Below the pieces are notes generated by a model that ran no database searches, was not told where the DNA came from, and saw nothing but the letters and a program-made list of their open reading frames with translations. Positions 49,261 to 59,140 of a stretch of 64,000 bases of DNA are shown here, in pieces. Within the stretch, counting starts at the first letter, position 1, and the number at the start of each line of letters is the position of its first letter. Source of the stretch: Zhuqueibacter pondensis (lineage in GTDB: Bacteria > Zhuqueibacterota > Zhuqueibacteria > Zhuqueibacterales > Zhuqueibacteraceae); assembly GCA_034505955.1 (NCBI GenBank), contig JAPDQK010000028.1, positions 8,660 to 72,659 of the forward strand, given 5' to 3'. A program made the position numbers and the translations under genes.

Positions 49261-52200
49261 TTACTCCAGCCATTTCTCCAGCATGCCCAAAATATCCTTG
49301 CTCTCGAACGGCTTGGTGAGATAATCATTGCAGCCGGCGGCGAGCGCCTTCTCGCGGTCGCCTTTCATGGCGCGAGCGGTTAATGCAATCACCGGAATGT
49401 GTGAGAGTTGTTTTTGGGCTTTGAGCATGCGCGCGACCTGATAGCCGTCCATGTCCGGCATCATGATGTCCATCAGGATGAGATCGGGGCGGTGATGTTG
49501 CGCCGCCAGCAATGCCTTTTCTCCACCTTCGGCAAAATCCACTTGATAGCCGGCATTCTCCAGGATGAATTGCATGGCATAGCGGGTGTTCTCATCATCT
49601 TCCACGACAAGAATACGCGACTTCTTGGAGCGTTTGGGCAATGGGAAACGAATGGCTGCCTTCTTTTTTTTCGAGGCGACTTCTTTGCTCGCTGCTTTTT
49701 TGCTCATCGATTCACTACGAGCGCGACTGCTTCGTGAAATCTTTTGAGTCGGCGCGATCGAATCCGGAATCTGAATGGTAAATTTCGATCCCCTGCCGGC
49801 CTCGCTTTCGACCTCGATCTCGCCGTTGAGAATGGCCAGCATTCTCTTCGAGATGGCGAGGCCAAGCCCGGTGCCGGCGTGGCGGCGCGCCTCCGAATTT
49901 TCCAATTGGCGAAACGGCTCGAAAATTTCTCTCTGGCGCGAAGCCGGAATACCGATGCCGGTATCGCGCACCGAGATAACGAGCCGATTATTGCGCATGC
50001 GCGCCAACACCTCGATTTCTCCCCATTCGGTAAATTTTACGGCGTTACCCAGGAGGTTGGTCAACACGCGCGACAAGATGCTGCGATCGCTGCGGAACTG
50101 TCTGGTGAGATTGTTGTCGAGGCGCACGCGCAGTGCCAGGTGCTTTTGCTCACACAACGGTCGAATGGCATCAGTGGCTTCGCGGATGAGCTGCGCCGGA
50201 TCGAATTTTTCAACTACAGCTTCCATTTTCCCCGCTTCGATTTTGCTGAGATCCAGAATGTCATTGAGCAAGGTCAGCAGATTCCTGCCGCTGCGTTGCA
50301 CCACTTCCAGTTGGCGCTTTTGTTCCTGGTTGAGCTTGCCGGGAGCCTGGCTCAAAAGAATTTCGGAAAATTGCAAAATCGAATGCATGGGAGTACGCAA
50401 CTCATGGGAAACGCTCGCCAGAAATTCCGAAATCAATTGGTTGGCACGTTCCAGCGCCAGGGCTTTTTCGTCAGTTTCGCGGAACAAACGTGCATTCTCA
50501 ATGGTCAAAGCGGCGCGGTCTGCGATGTCGGTGGCAAAGGCGACATCATGAGGTTGCATGGCGGCTGAAACACCCATCGGCAGCAGATAGGCCATAAATC
50601 CAATACCCCTGCCCCGTGAGTAGAGAGCGAAAATTTGCGCGTTCACTCCAGCTTTTGGAGAATGTATGGAAGTCAACGAGCGGGCTTTGGTCACTTCTTC
50701 GAGGAGGGCTGGGGGCAAGTCCGCCTCGCGCAGTTCGATCAGAGCAATATCCGTTGTGGCAATGGCGGTGGACAAGCGTGCGTAAAACAATGACGGCAAT
50801 TCGGTTGGTTCCAACAAACGACTTTTCGGTCGATCGGTTTTGCCGGAGGTCAAGCCCAACGCACCGAGCCAATCATGTTCATCGACCGGCGGCACGACCA
50901 CAAGACATGGATACCCAAGAGCTTGGGCACCGATGCCGGCAATCTCGGTCACGACTTGCTCGAGGGTGCTGGCGACACGAAAAACTTTGCCGATATCCGC
51001 GAGCACACGCGCCTGCCGTTCGTTGCGTTGGTGCAGCGCGAGCAAGCGACTGTTTTCGATGGCAATGGCCGCGTCATCGGCAAAAATCTCCAGATCGCGA
51101 ACGCGCGCCAGATTTGGCCGGTGCCCATCCGAGGGACTGAAGACGGCGATGAGGCCAACGAGCTGATCACGGGAGCGAATGGGCACCAGGAGCGCGTCAT
51201 TGGCAAGCCACTCAGCATTTTTGACAACTTCGAGGTTGATCGGCATGAAAGCCAAACGTTTCTTTCCGGGCAAGTGGCGCGAATCAATGAAAAAAGACCG
51301 ACTCAAGCGGAAGCGTTCGAGCAAATAGGGAGCAAATTCAGCGTAGGGAATTTGTCGCAATTCGCGCAAGGCGGCAGAGGGATTCGCAAAACCTGCGTTC
51401 GCTACCAACGAAAAGAGGTCGTGCTCGCGACGTTGATAAACCAAGACGTACTGCCAACCCAATGCGGCGACTGCCTCGCAGACGCTTTGCATGATCACCT
51501 CGAGGCTGGCATTCAAACGAATATCTTCGCCAATTTCCATGAGTTTGGCGAGCTGGTCGATGCGCCGCTGCAGCTCGCCGGCACGTTCCTGCAAGGACGC
51601 TTGACTTTCCTTGGCACGGGCGATTGCCGCAGTTTTCGCTTCGAGCTCTTCGGCTTGCTGCTGCAATTTCGTTTCGAGTTCTTTGCGAGCTGTCACATCG
51701 CGCTCGATCCAGAGATAACGAATGATTTTGTCGTCGGCATCTGCCACCGGGGTGACGGAAAGATCACTGATAAAGGTGCTGCCATCTTTGCGACGGCTGA
51801 GCATTTCGCCACGCCACGATTTTTGCTGAAGCAGGCGGCGAGTGACCTCTGCGAGGCGGCCGCTTTCAACTTCGCTCCGATACGTTTGCGGAGTACGGCC
51901 GATGATTTCATTGCGGGCAAATCCGGTGATTCTCTCGAAGGCCTCATTCACATAGAGAATCTTGCTGTCGAGACCGGTAATGACGACGCCGTCGGTCGTG
52001 TTTTCCACACATTGTTGAAAAATGCGCAGGTCTTGAGTCTTTTCGGCAATCACATTTTCCAACGATCGTGCAGCCAAATGTCGTGAGGTCAAATCCAATA
52101 TCGCAAGATGCACCCCATATATTTTTTCGTATTTATCGCGCAATGGTGCTGCAAAGACTTGCAGCAATTTCTCCGTGCCGGCGCTGAGATGGCGAACTTC

Positions 52201-53217
52201 AATGAGCGAAGATCGGCCACGACGTGCCTCCTGCACCGAGGGAATCAGTTTTTGATAGAGGTCATGCGGCAGTAACGCGGAAAATTTTTGTCCGGTGATT
52301 TCGGGGAATGATTTTGCATCGGCGGATTGGGCGGGCAAGGCTGCCGAATCTACGAGCTGCAAAAATTGAGGGTTGGCATAGATGACGCGTTCATCACGGT
52401 CGAGATGTGCCACTGCCTCGCGCGTGAAGGCAAGAATGGCGGCATGGCGCCGGCTTTCCTCTTCGAGCTTGAGCGCATTCTCCAGCAGACCCGTGCGCAG
52501 CTCTGATTCCAGGCGCAGAAAGCGCACGTGATCGGCAAATAGACCGAAGCTGACCATAAGGGCGGCAAGACCAAACGTCGCATAAGCCAGGAGTGAAAGA
52601 TGTGGTGCAAAATAGGAAAGCGCGATGCCAAAGGCAAACACCAGTGAGGCCAGCGCCAGCCAACTCCATAATGCGGCACGCTCATGCCAGAGTCGATAAA
52701 TGGAAATTCCTGAAGCAATGAGAAAAATTCCCGCAGCGATGCCTGCAAAAACCTGGCGGAGGGTTTCGAGAAGCGATAGATGAAGGATTCCGTAACTCGT
52801 GATGGCACTGCAAGCCAGAATGAGGAGCAGCGCGCTCCAAAGGAAAATTTGCCACCGGAAAAAAACTCGGCGTGCCTGCGGCGGCTCACGAAGACGTGAA
52901 GATGAAATCACGGCGCCGAGCCATAATCCTCCCAAGCCGATGCCAAAGGTGTAAAAGAACAGCTCGCCGCTTGCTATTTTTCGCAACCAATACAACCCGA
53001 GCAACGCATGGGCGATGGTGGCAAGGACAAAAATCATGATGAGTAACATGGCCGTGGCAAGGCCGGCAAAAACTCCGAGGCTTTGTATGCGAAAAGCGCG
53101 TTCGGCGAGCGCTGCGGCAAAGAGGGTGAGAAAGGCAACGATACTGAGAAGGGCGGTCGCGCCGGCCGCATCGAGGGTGAAAGCGGCGTTGCCGCTCGAT
53201 ATGATCCGGTCAAGCAT
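49261..53217 (-). CDS. Membrane-bound hybrid sensor histidine kinase (PAS-PAS-GAF-GAF-HisKA-HATPase-REC)
   Basis: The 1318-residue protein has seven to eight N-terminal membrane helices (~20-240) and a PAS at ~255-375. A second PAS/PAC follows at ~395-515 (QQCVENTTDGVVITGLDSKI). Two GAF-like regions lie at ~560-720 and ~740-900. HisKA at ~930 has the phospho-His (FLASVSHELRTPMHSIL), and HATPase_c with DTGIGIP and GTGLGLAIS runs to ~1165. A Lys/Ala-rich linker (SKKAASKEVASKKKKAAIR) precedes a C-terminal receiver with Asp ~1248 (LILMDIMMPD). All catalytic boxes are intact. Signals and partners are unknown. Confidence 0.94.
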   Translation of the reverse strand: MLDRIISSGNAAFTLDAAGATALLSIVAFLTLFAAALAERAFRIQSLGVFAGLATAMLLIMIFVLATIAHALLGLYWLRKIASGELFFYTFGIGLGGLWLGAVISSSRLREPPQARRVFFRWQIFLWSALLLILACSAITSYGILHLSLLETLRQVFAGIAAGIFLIASGISIYRLWHERAALWSWLALASLVFAFGIALSYFAPHLSLLAYATFGLAALMVSFGLFADHVRFLRLESELRTGLLENALKLEEESRRHAAILAFTREAVAHLDRDERVIYANPQFLQLVDSAALPAQSADAKSFPEITGQKFSALLPHDLYQKLIPSVQEARRGRSSLIEVRHLSAGTEKLLQVFAAPLRDKYEKIYGVHLAILDLTSRHLAARSLENVIAEKTQDLRIFQQCVENTTDGVVITGLDSKILYVNEAFERITGFARNEIIGRTPQTYRSEVESGRLAEVTRRLLQQKSWRGEMLSRRKDGSTFISDLSVTPVADADDKIIRYLWIERDVTARKELETKLQQQAEELEAKTAAIARAKESQASLQERAGELQRRIDQLAKLMEIGEDIRLNASLEVIMQSVCEAVAALGWQYVLVYQRREHDLFSLVANAGFANPSAALRELRQIPYAEFAPYLLERFRLSRSFFIDSRHLPGKKRLAFMPINLEVVKNAEWLANDALLVPIRSRDQLVGLIAVFSPSDGHRPNLARVRDLEIFADDAAIAIENSRLLALHQRNERQARVLADIGKVFRVASTLEQVVTEIAGIGAQALGYPCLVVVPPVDEHDWLGALGLTSGKTDRPKSRLLEPTELPSLFYARLSTAIATTDIALIELREADLPPALLEEVTKARSLTSIHSPKAGVNAQIFALYSRGRGIGFMAYLLPMGVSAAMQPHDVAFATDIADRAALTIENARLFRETDEKALALERANQLISEFLASVSHELRTPMHSILQFSEILLSQAPGKLNQEQKRQLEVVQRSGRNLLTLLNDILDLSKIEAGKMEAVVEKFDPAQLIREATDAIRPLCEQKHLALRVRLDNNLTRQFRSDRSILSRVLTNLLGNAVKFTEWGEIEVLARMRNNRLVISVRDTGIGIPASRQREIFEPFRQLENSEARRHAGTGLGLAISKRMLAILNGEIEVESEAGRGSKFTIQIPDSIAPTQKISRSSRARSESMSKKAASKEVASKKKKAAIRFPLPKRSKKSRILVVEDDENTRYAMQFILENAGYQVDFAEGGEKALLAAQHHRPDLILMDIMMPDMDGYQVARMLKAQKQLSHIPVIALTARAMKGDREKALAAGCNDYLTKPFESKDILGMLEKWLE

Positions 53218-53305
53218 GGGTACATGTATTTATTTGTGTAGCGCCAGACTTCCGCCGTACCAGCACGAAAAAGTGGATGACGCTCGCGCGGAAGGTTGAC
53301 TTCGC

Positions 53306-53761
53306 TTATTCATCAGGATCGAAGCGCGGCCAATCGTTGACAGGAAAATTCAGAAGATACGCCCATGCCATCGTTTTACCGTTCTCCGTCTCAACCGAGA
53401 TCAATTTACGCACAAACAGACTGCGCTCGGCTTGATCCCGCCAATATCCTTCGATCACGTCAAGCGTATCAAAAAAAGTAACGGGATCGAAAATCTCGAA
53501 CAATTCGCCTTGAACGCGCTTGCTGTCATCGTGCTGGGGCTTTTTCTCAGAATTGATCTCCGACGCGCCATTATGCACAGAATTAACCGAGGGCGCATCA
53601 ATCACCAAACCGGTAAAATCGCCGATGGCATACAACTTTCCCGGAACCGAAGCAGGCCCCAGGAATCTCGTCTTTTCGCTGGAGAGAAAGCCTGCGCGTT
53701 CCTGACCACGCATGAGAACGTCGTAAACAAACAGCACATTATGAGGCTCAAACGAATCCAT
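53306..53761 (-). CDS. Gamma-glutamylcyclotransferase-like (AIG2-like) protein
   Basis: The 151-residue protein has the GGCT fold pattern: LFVYDVLMRGQERAGFL at the start (usual form YGTLMRG), VPGKLYAIGDFTGLV, QGELFEIFDP and LDVIEGYWRD with the conserved acidic residue. The YGxL glycine is Asp here. Activity on gamma-glutamyl substrates is therefore uncertain. It lies between two large sensor genes, in the same direction. Confidence 0.75.
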   Translation of the reverse strand: MDSFEPHNVLFVYDVLMRGQERAGFLSSEKTRFLGPASVPGKLYAIGDFTGLVIDAPSVNSVHNGASEINSEKKPQHDDSKRVQGELFEIFDPVTFFDTLDVIEGYWRDQAERSLFVRKLISVETENGKTMAWAYLLNFPVNDWPRFDPDE

Positions 53762-54035
53762 TCACCACAGCCTTTCTGTTACGCAAGCTCAACAAACGAT
53801 AGTGTTAATATAAAAAGTTTGGCGGGGGAATGCAAATGGAAAAGCTTGACACAAGGAGTGCATTTGCAGAAATTTTTTATAATTTGCAAAATAACGTGCA
53901 ACTTTTCTCGAAAGAAACTGTCTAATATAAAGGTTCTGCCAGTGACGGTTTAATTTGATTGTTACAAATAGAAAACTGCGCCATGAGTGAAAGCTCGGCG
54001 GCGAAAAGATAAAGAACCTCCCGCGTGACCTAAAG

Positions 54036-54072
54036 AAAAGGCGAGACGTGTCCCCCTCACGGATCGCCTTTT
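54036..54072 (-). terminator. Terminator-like hairpin downstream of the Reg_prop sensor gene
   Basis: AAAAGGCGA at 54036-54044 pairs with TCGCCTTTT at 54064-54072 around a 19-nt loop, 19 bp beyond the sensor gene stop at 54091. On the minus strand the stem ends in TCGCCTTTTC. The ~330-bp stretch 53762-54090 shows no gene. A 13-bp tandem repeat (TTATGCAATCTCC twice) straddles the stop codon. Confidence 0.7.
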
Positions 54073-54090
54073 CCATTTTATGCAATCTCC

Positions 54091-57000
54091 TTATGCAATC
54101 TCCTCCGCCATGGCAGGGATTGGGCCGGTCGCTTGTTCCGAAAGCTGTTCGCGCGTGGCCATGGGCAAGATGACAACGAGTTGGGTGCCGCCTTTCGGAA
54201 CAAAATTGATTTCGACGGTGCCGCCACTTTGCTGAACAAGCTGGCGCAGTTTCCACAAACCGAGACCGGGATGGGTTGTCGCTTTGGTTTTGAAAAAGGG
54301 TAGAAAAACTTTGGTCACCAGTTCCGGGCTGATGCCACGACCATTATCGGTCAGGGTCAAGCGGACGCGCGACTGCTCAACCAAGGTTTCAACGTGAATC
54401 AGCACTTCGGTGGCATTGGCCTCACGCGAATTGCGGATGGCCTCGTCGAGACCGGCTTTTATCTTGGGAATCACCATGACCGGTATCGGCTCAGGCATTT
54501 CCGGAAGTTGCACCTTCAAGATCTTGCTCCAGCGGCGTTGCAGGGCATGCAGCATATCACGCAAATCGAGTGGCGCAACCGGAACTTTGGCCAAATATGT
54601 GCCAAATTCGATGAGCTGGCGCAAAATCGTGCTCATTTCATTGGCCGAAGTTTGCGCCCAATTCACCACCTCCACCGGATTCACCGGTGTGTTTTCTCCT
54701 GAGTCCTCACGCCGCGCGACCCCAACCGTAAGCGCGGTTTTTAACAGATCGAGATAGCCGTGAATGCCAACCAATTTGTTGTTGAGAATATCCCCCATGC
54801 CGGCCATGAGGTCGACCAGCGCCAATTGTTTTTGATTTTCGATGAGTTTTTGCTCGAGCTGCCGCCATTCAGTGATGTCCTCACACGTAAGAATCACGTA
54901 GCGCAATTCGCCCCGCTCGTTTCCCACGCAACAGGCATGCACCAGGCAGGGAAATTTCTTCCCATCGTGTTTCAAACCATCCAATTCAATGCCGGTCTGA
55001 GTGATCATGGACGTGGGCCGGCCGTTGGATGGCGAAGCGCTTGTACGCATATCCTCGCGCAGCGCCGCCCAAAGCATGTCGCGTGTCAATTTATCGCTGG
55101 CGAGCAGGTTGTGTATTTCCTGACCGAGTAGATCATTCAGGCTGTAACCAAAAAGCTCGGTGCTGGTGCGATTGGCCTCGACAACGAAACGTTTATTATC
55201 AAACACCAACAAGCCGATCGGCATGGAATCTTTGATGTTTGACAAGAAGGCATGCGCGTCCTGCAGATTATGCGTCTTCTCTTCGATGAGTTTCTCGAGT
55301 TCGATATTGCGCCTGTGCACCTGCCGAATTCGCCAACGATAGCCGCTGTAAATCAACCCTGCCGCAAGAACCAGACTGCTGATGATAAACCACCAGGTAC
55401 GATAAAATGGCGGCAAGATTTCAAAACGTACACTCGCTGTCTCGGTGGAAGAAACACCGTTCGCATTCAAACCACGCAGATGAAACACATACGCGCCGGG
55501 CGGCAAATTCGTATAGCGAGCCTGATCCTCGTTTGTGGGCCCAATCCAATCGCGGTCGAATCCTTCGAGAAAATATTGCGAACTTGTATAATTTTCATTG
55601 ATAAACGACAAGGTACGGAAATGTACAATGAGGGAAGTTGTGGCCCTGGTTGGAAATTGCAGGTTGCCGAGAGGGGGATGCTGACGTCCCCCGATTGCGA
55701 TGGATTGAATGTGGGCACGTGGTGGTGGTGTCGCCAGAGGTAAAAACTCCGGATAAAGCCTGGCGGCGCCTCCTGCCGTGCCAAACCAGAGATGGCCGTT
55801 ACGGTCACACAGCGCCGCCCGGGTGTTGCATTCGTTGTCCGCCAAACCATGCACCGCAGAAAGATGGAAAAATGGCATCACCTTGTCGTGCGACTTTTCC
55901 GAGGCTGCGTTTTCTTGCTGCAGGTTGGGTTCTGTGGGACCGTGACGATCGAGAAATTCATTCAAGCTGACAGCCTCAAAGCAGTCAATGCCGGCATTTG
56001 TGCCGAACCACAGGCGCTGACGACGATCTTCCGTTATGAAATAGACAACATTATCAGAGAGACCGTTAGCCGTATTTAAAACAGAAAATTTGCCGTCACC
56101 ATAGCGTGCCGCACCACCTCGCCGCGTACCAAACCAGAGATTCCCGTCATGTGTCTCGAAAATACAATAAACATTTTCATCCGGCAATCCATCACGGCGG
56201 AAGAAAATTTTTTGTTTGCCATCATGACGAAGCAACAAGCCGGCAATGGTCGCAATCCATAATCTTCCCTGGCGATCTCGATGAATGGCGTTCACGGTGT
56301 TGCTGGGCAGGCCATGCTCCACGGTCATGGTTGTGAATTTCCCACCGGTATAACAAAGGGCGCCGGCGCGGCCAGTCGCCAGCCAGACCTCTCCATTCGG
56401 GGCACAATACAAATCATTGATTCGATCGTCAGTCAACCCATTCGCGGTTGTGAATATTTGCCATTGCTTCGGAGCGAATATCAATTCATCAGAAGGAATG
56501 CGTACCGCACCGGCATGAGTGCCAACCCAGATTGCGCCTGCAGGCTCACGGCCGAACGCATGTACGACATTATTGGGAAGACCATGGCGTGTGTCACGGA
56601 TGATCAGATGATCCCCCTCAACAATCGCCAAGCCGCCGCCGTTGGTGCCGATCCACATGCGGCCGTGGTCATCCTCGAAAAGGCTGTACACCGGCGCGGC
56701 AGGCAGCCCATTGCGCGGCAAGTAGTTCTCGAGGTAAGTGCCAAAGAGTTTGCAAACTCCACCTCCCCAGGTTCCAATCCAAAGATTATTTTCATAATCT
56801 ACAAAAAGCGCGGCAATGCGATCAACGGATAAACCATGGCGACGATCAAAATGACGAAAAAGTTGGTTTTGCGATACCCCTTTCGATGTGGCTTTGTTTT
56901 TAACAGAAGCATTGCTTGCCAAAGTCGGATCAAATTTCGACAACCCGCTACGCGACCCGATCCATAAATATCCCTGTTGATCCTGGGCCAGAGCAAAGAT

Positions 57001-57759
57001 GTCGATATCATGGAGACCATTCTTCTCATTGTAAGTTTGCACCACGTTATTTTTCGCCTGTGACAGTCCCGAACTGGTGCCGATCCATATCGCGCCGTCG
57101 CGATCGCACAAGATGGCGCGGATGCGATTGTTGGACAGGCCATCAGCCGTGGTGAGCGTCTGCACGCTGTCACCGCGCCAGATATTGACTCCGTCAGCCG
57201 TGCCCATCCAGACACTGCCGTCCGGGGCCAACGTCATGGCAAAAATATAATTGTTTCCGGCGCTGCGCTTGGTACGCTTCGCCACAAACCTCGAATCAGT
57301 CAAACAACAAGCGCCCTCATTGGTTCCGACCCACAAGACGCCCCGGTTGTCTTCGAGGATGCTCGTTACGTAGTTATCCGGCAGCCCATCCGCTTGGGTA
57401 AAAACAGTCACCGTGGTGTCGCCATTCTCAGGATGCTTCGCAAGACGAACCAAACCTTCTTCGGTGCCAATCCAAAGAGTGCCACGACGATCCTGGTAAA
57501 TTTCGTGTACGGCACCGGCTAAAATGTTATTGGGCGCTGAGGGGCGTTGAAAAGAGCGGCCGTCGTAACGCACCAGGCCATTCTCATATGTGCCGAACCA
57601 CAAGTAGCCGGCGTGATCCTGATAAATGGAAACCACTTCGCTTTGCGGCAGGCCGTCGCTGGTGCCATATGCACGAATTTGCAATGATTGAGCAAAGAGA
57701 GCAGGGCCGGCGAAAGCCCAAATGAGCAGCGCCCCTGATCGCACAATTCGTTTTTTCAT
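54091..57759 (-). CDS. Giant Reg_prop/Y_Y_Y sensor kinase with altered phosphoacceptor
   Basis: The 1222-residue protein has a signal peptide MKKRIVRSGALLIWAFAGPA. About fourteen two-component-regulator propeller repeats follow (e.g. GLPQSEVVSIYQDHAGYLWF, RIRAILCDRDGAIWIGT). A Y_Y_Y domain comes at ~700-770, a membrane helix at ~785-805 and PAS at ~835-960. A kinase core follows: the DHp reads LVDLMAGMGDILNNKLVGI, where the usual H-D-x-N-N has no His, while the ATPase boxes look sound (DNGRGIS, FLPFFKTK, HPGLGLWKL). Periplasmic ligand sensing is the family role, in glycan-using FCB bacteria. With the His missing it may act as a pseudokinase. Confidence 0.9.
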   Translation of the reverse strand: MKKRIVRSGALLIWAFAGPALFAQSLQIRAYGTSDGLPQSEVVSIYQDHAGYLWFGTYENGLVRYDGRSFQRPSAPNNILAGAVHEIYQDRRGTLWIGTEEGLVRLAKHPENGDTTVTVFTQADGLPDNYVTSILEDNRGVLWVGTNEGACCLTDSRFVAKRTKRSAGNNYIFAMTLAPDGSVWMGTADGVNIWRGDSVQTLTTADGLSNNRIRAILCDRDGAIWIGTSSGLSQAKNNVVQTYNEKNGLHDIDIFALAQDQQGYLWIGSRSGLSKFDPTLASNASVKNKATSKGVSQNQLFRHFDRRHGLSVDRIAALFVDYENNLWIGTWGGGVCKLFGTYLENYLPRNGLPAAPVYSLFEDDHGRMWIGTNGGGLAIVEGDHLIIRDTRHGLPNNVVHAFGREPAGAIWVGTHAGAVRIPSDELIFAPKQWQIFTTANGLTDDRINDLYCAPNGEVWLATGRAGALCYTGGKFTTMTVEHGLPSNTVNAIHRDRQGRLWIATIAGLLLRHDGKQKIFFRRDGLPDENVYCIFETHDGNLWFGTRRGGAARYGDGKFSVLNTANGLSDNVVYFITEDRRQRLWFGTNAGIDCFEAVSLNEFLDRHGPTEPNLQQENAASEKSHDKVMPFFHLSAVHGLADNECNTRAALCDRNGHLWFGTAGGAARLYPEFLPLATPPPRAHIQSIAIGGRQHPPLGNLQFPTRATTSLIVHFRTLSFINENYTSSQYFLEGFDRDWIGPTNEDQARYTNLPPGAYVFHLRGLNANGVSSTETASVRFEILPPFYRTWWFIISSLVLAAGLIYSGYRWRIRQVHRRNIELEKLIEEKTHNLQDAHAFLSNIKDSMPIGLLVFDNKRFVVEANRTSTELFGYSLNDLLGQEIHNLLASDKLTRDMLWAALREDMRTSASPSNGRPTSMITQTGIELDGLKHDGKKFPCLVHACCVGNERGELRYVILTCEDITEWRQLEQKLIENQKQLALVDLMAGMGDILNNKLVGIHGYLDLLKTALTVGVARREDSGENTPVNPVEVVNWAQTSANEMSTILRQLIEFGTYLAKVPVAPLDLRDMLHALQRRWSKILKVQLPEMPEPIPVMVIPKIKAGLDEAIRNSREANATEVLIHVETLVEQSRVRLTLTDNGRGISPELVTKVFLPFFKTKATTHPGLGLWKLRQLVQQSGGTVEINFVPKGGTQLVVILPMATREQLSEQATGPIPAMAEEIA

Positions 57760-57919
57760 TCTTTCACCGTTCGAGTAACTGGTCTTTTGGTGTGCAGTAA
57801 ACTGTGCGCAAGTCTCCGGAAGTCTTTCGCCTCGAAGGTGGTACGTAGAGGTATTGAGGAGTTGAAAGCAGTTGCAGTGCGTGTTGAAGCCCTGTCTTCC
57901 AAAGGCTGACTCCCTCAGC

Positions 57920-59101
57920 TCACAGCGGTAAAATCAAATCGTGATAAATCTTTCGAGAAATCTCCGAGATAATTTGATTGCCGGTTTTTTCCTCCGGAAT
58001 TCCGCTGGTTAATACCACCAACAAATATGGCTTGCGGGTGGGTTTTCTTGATTCGTAAACATTTTGGCTTTCCGGAAACACAATCGCACAATCGTGGGCG
58101 ATCGCGGTGATCGAGCCGGTTTTGTTGGCCACCGCAGTTCCGCTCGGCAGGCCTGCAGGAATGCCATCGCGAAATTTCTGCCGCTTGAGAATGGCGAGCA
58201 TGGTGTCGCATGCCGCCGGCGAGGCAGCGCGCCTCTCCACGATGGCTTGCAGCGTCAACATCATATCGAGCGCATCGGTCTGATTGTTCAAACCGAGGCG
58301 ATAGGCTTTGAGGTCCTCCACTCCGCGCCGCACTTGCATATTCTTGACGCCGAGCGTGCGCAGCGTTGCCATGATGTTTTCTGCGCCCACCAGCTCGATC
58401 AGCAGATTGGTGGCAAGATTGCTGCTCACGGTAATCATTTGCTCGACGAGCTGCCGGATGGGCATCTTCCTGCCGAGATGACGATAAATCAAGGTATCGC
58501 TGTCATCACTCACATCCAGACTGTACGGGGAGCCGTCAACGATGCTGCTGAATTCATTTTTGACCAAAAGAGAGTCGTCGAGGCAAAATTCTCGATTGGC
58601 GGCATTGGTTTCGGCTTGCCGGAAAACTTCGATCATCACCGGCACTTTCATGGTGCTGGCTGCGTGCATCATCCGTCGCTCATTAAAGAAAAATTCCCGT
58701 TCGCTCTCCAGGTCGCGAAACGCCACAGCTATTTCGGCATGCAAGCTATCGGCAAGGTGCTGGATAAAGTCTTGAATTGAAGTTTGTTGTGGAGGTGCGT
58801 TGAGAAAAATCTTATGAGAGGGGATGGCGGAAGCAGTTACATCTGTGGCAGATGACAGCTCTGGTATGCCCAACTTGAAATGGTCTCCAATCACCGGTCG
58901 AAAGACCGCGCTCATAGCGACACCGCGATTCAAGTGTAGGCTCGGCAAGCCGGAGCACCACAAGTAGCCCCAGCTTGCAAAGCCAAGAATAAAAATCAAA
59001 AACATGATAATGCGCTCGATACGCTTGCCATTCTTACTCGTACGCCTGCTCTTACGCACTTCCGGAATAACCACTTTTGAAAGCAAGTAAGAGCAGGCCA
59101 T
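57920..59101 (-). CDS. Class A beta-lactamase-like serine hydrolase, membrane-anchored
   Basis: The 393-residue protein has an N-terminal anchor (MFLIFILGFASWGYLW at ~33-50; an alternative start is the ATG at 59005). The PF13354-type core shows SxxK as Ser149-x-x-Lys (AASTMKVPV), an SSN motif (TVSSNLATNLLIELVG) and KTGS (ANKTGSITA, ~330). These are the residues of serine beta-lactamases/PBP-like hydrolases. The Glu166 region is not certain. Whether it hydrolyses beta-lactams or a cell-wall substrate cannot be told. It follows the selenoprotein gene by 39 bp. Confidence 0.88.
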   Translation of the reverse strand: MACSYLLSKVVIPEVRKSRRTSKNGKRIERIIMFLIFILGFASWGYLWCSGLPSLHLNRGVAMSAVFRPVIGDHFKLGIPELSSATDVTASAIPSHKIFLNAPPQQTSIQDFIQHLADSLHAEIAVAFRDLESEREFFFNERRMMHAASTMKVPVMIEVFRQAETNAANREFCLDDSLLVKNEFSSIVDGSPYSLDVSDDSDTLIYRHLGRKMPIRQLVEQMITVSSNLATNLLIELVGAENIMATLRTLGVKNMQVRRGVEDLKAYRLGLNNQTDALDMMLTLQAIVERRAASPAACDTMLAILKRQKFRDGIPAGLPSGTAVANKTGSITAIAHDCAIVFPESQNVYESRKPTRKPYLLVVLTSGIPEEKTGNQIISEISRKIYHDLILPL

Positions 59102-59140
59102 GCCCGCTGGCAGAAAGAGTACGAGAAAAAGGGTAAGAGC

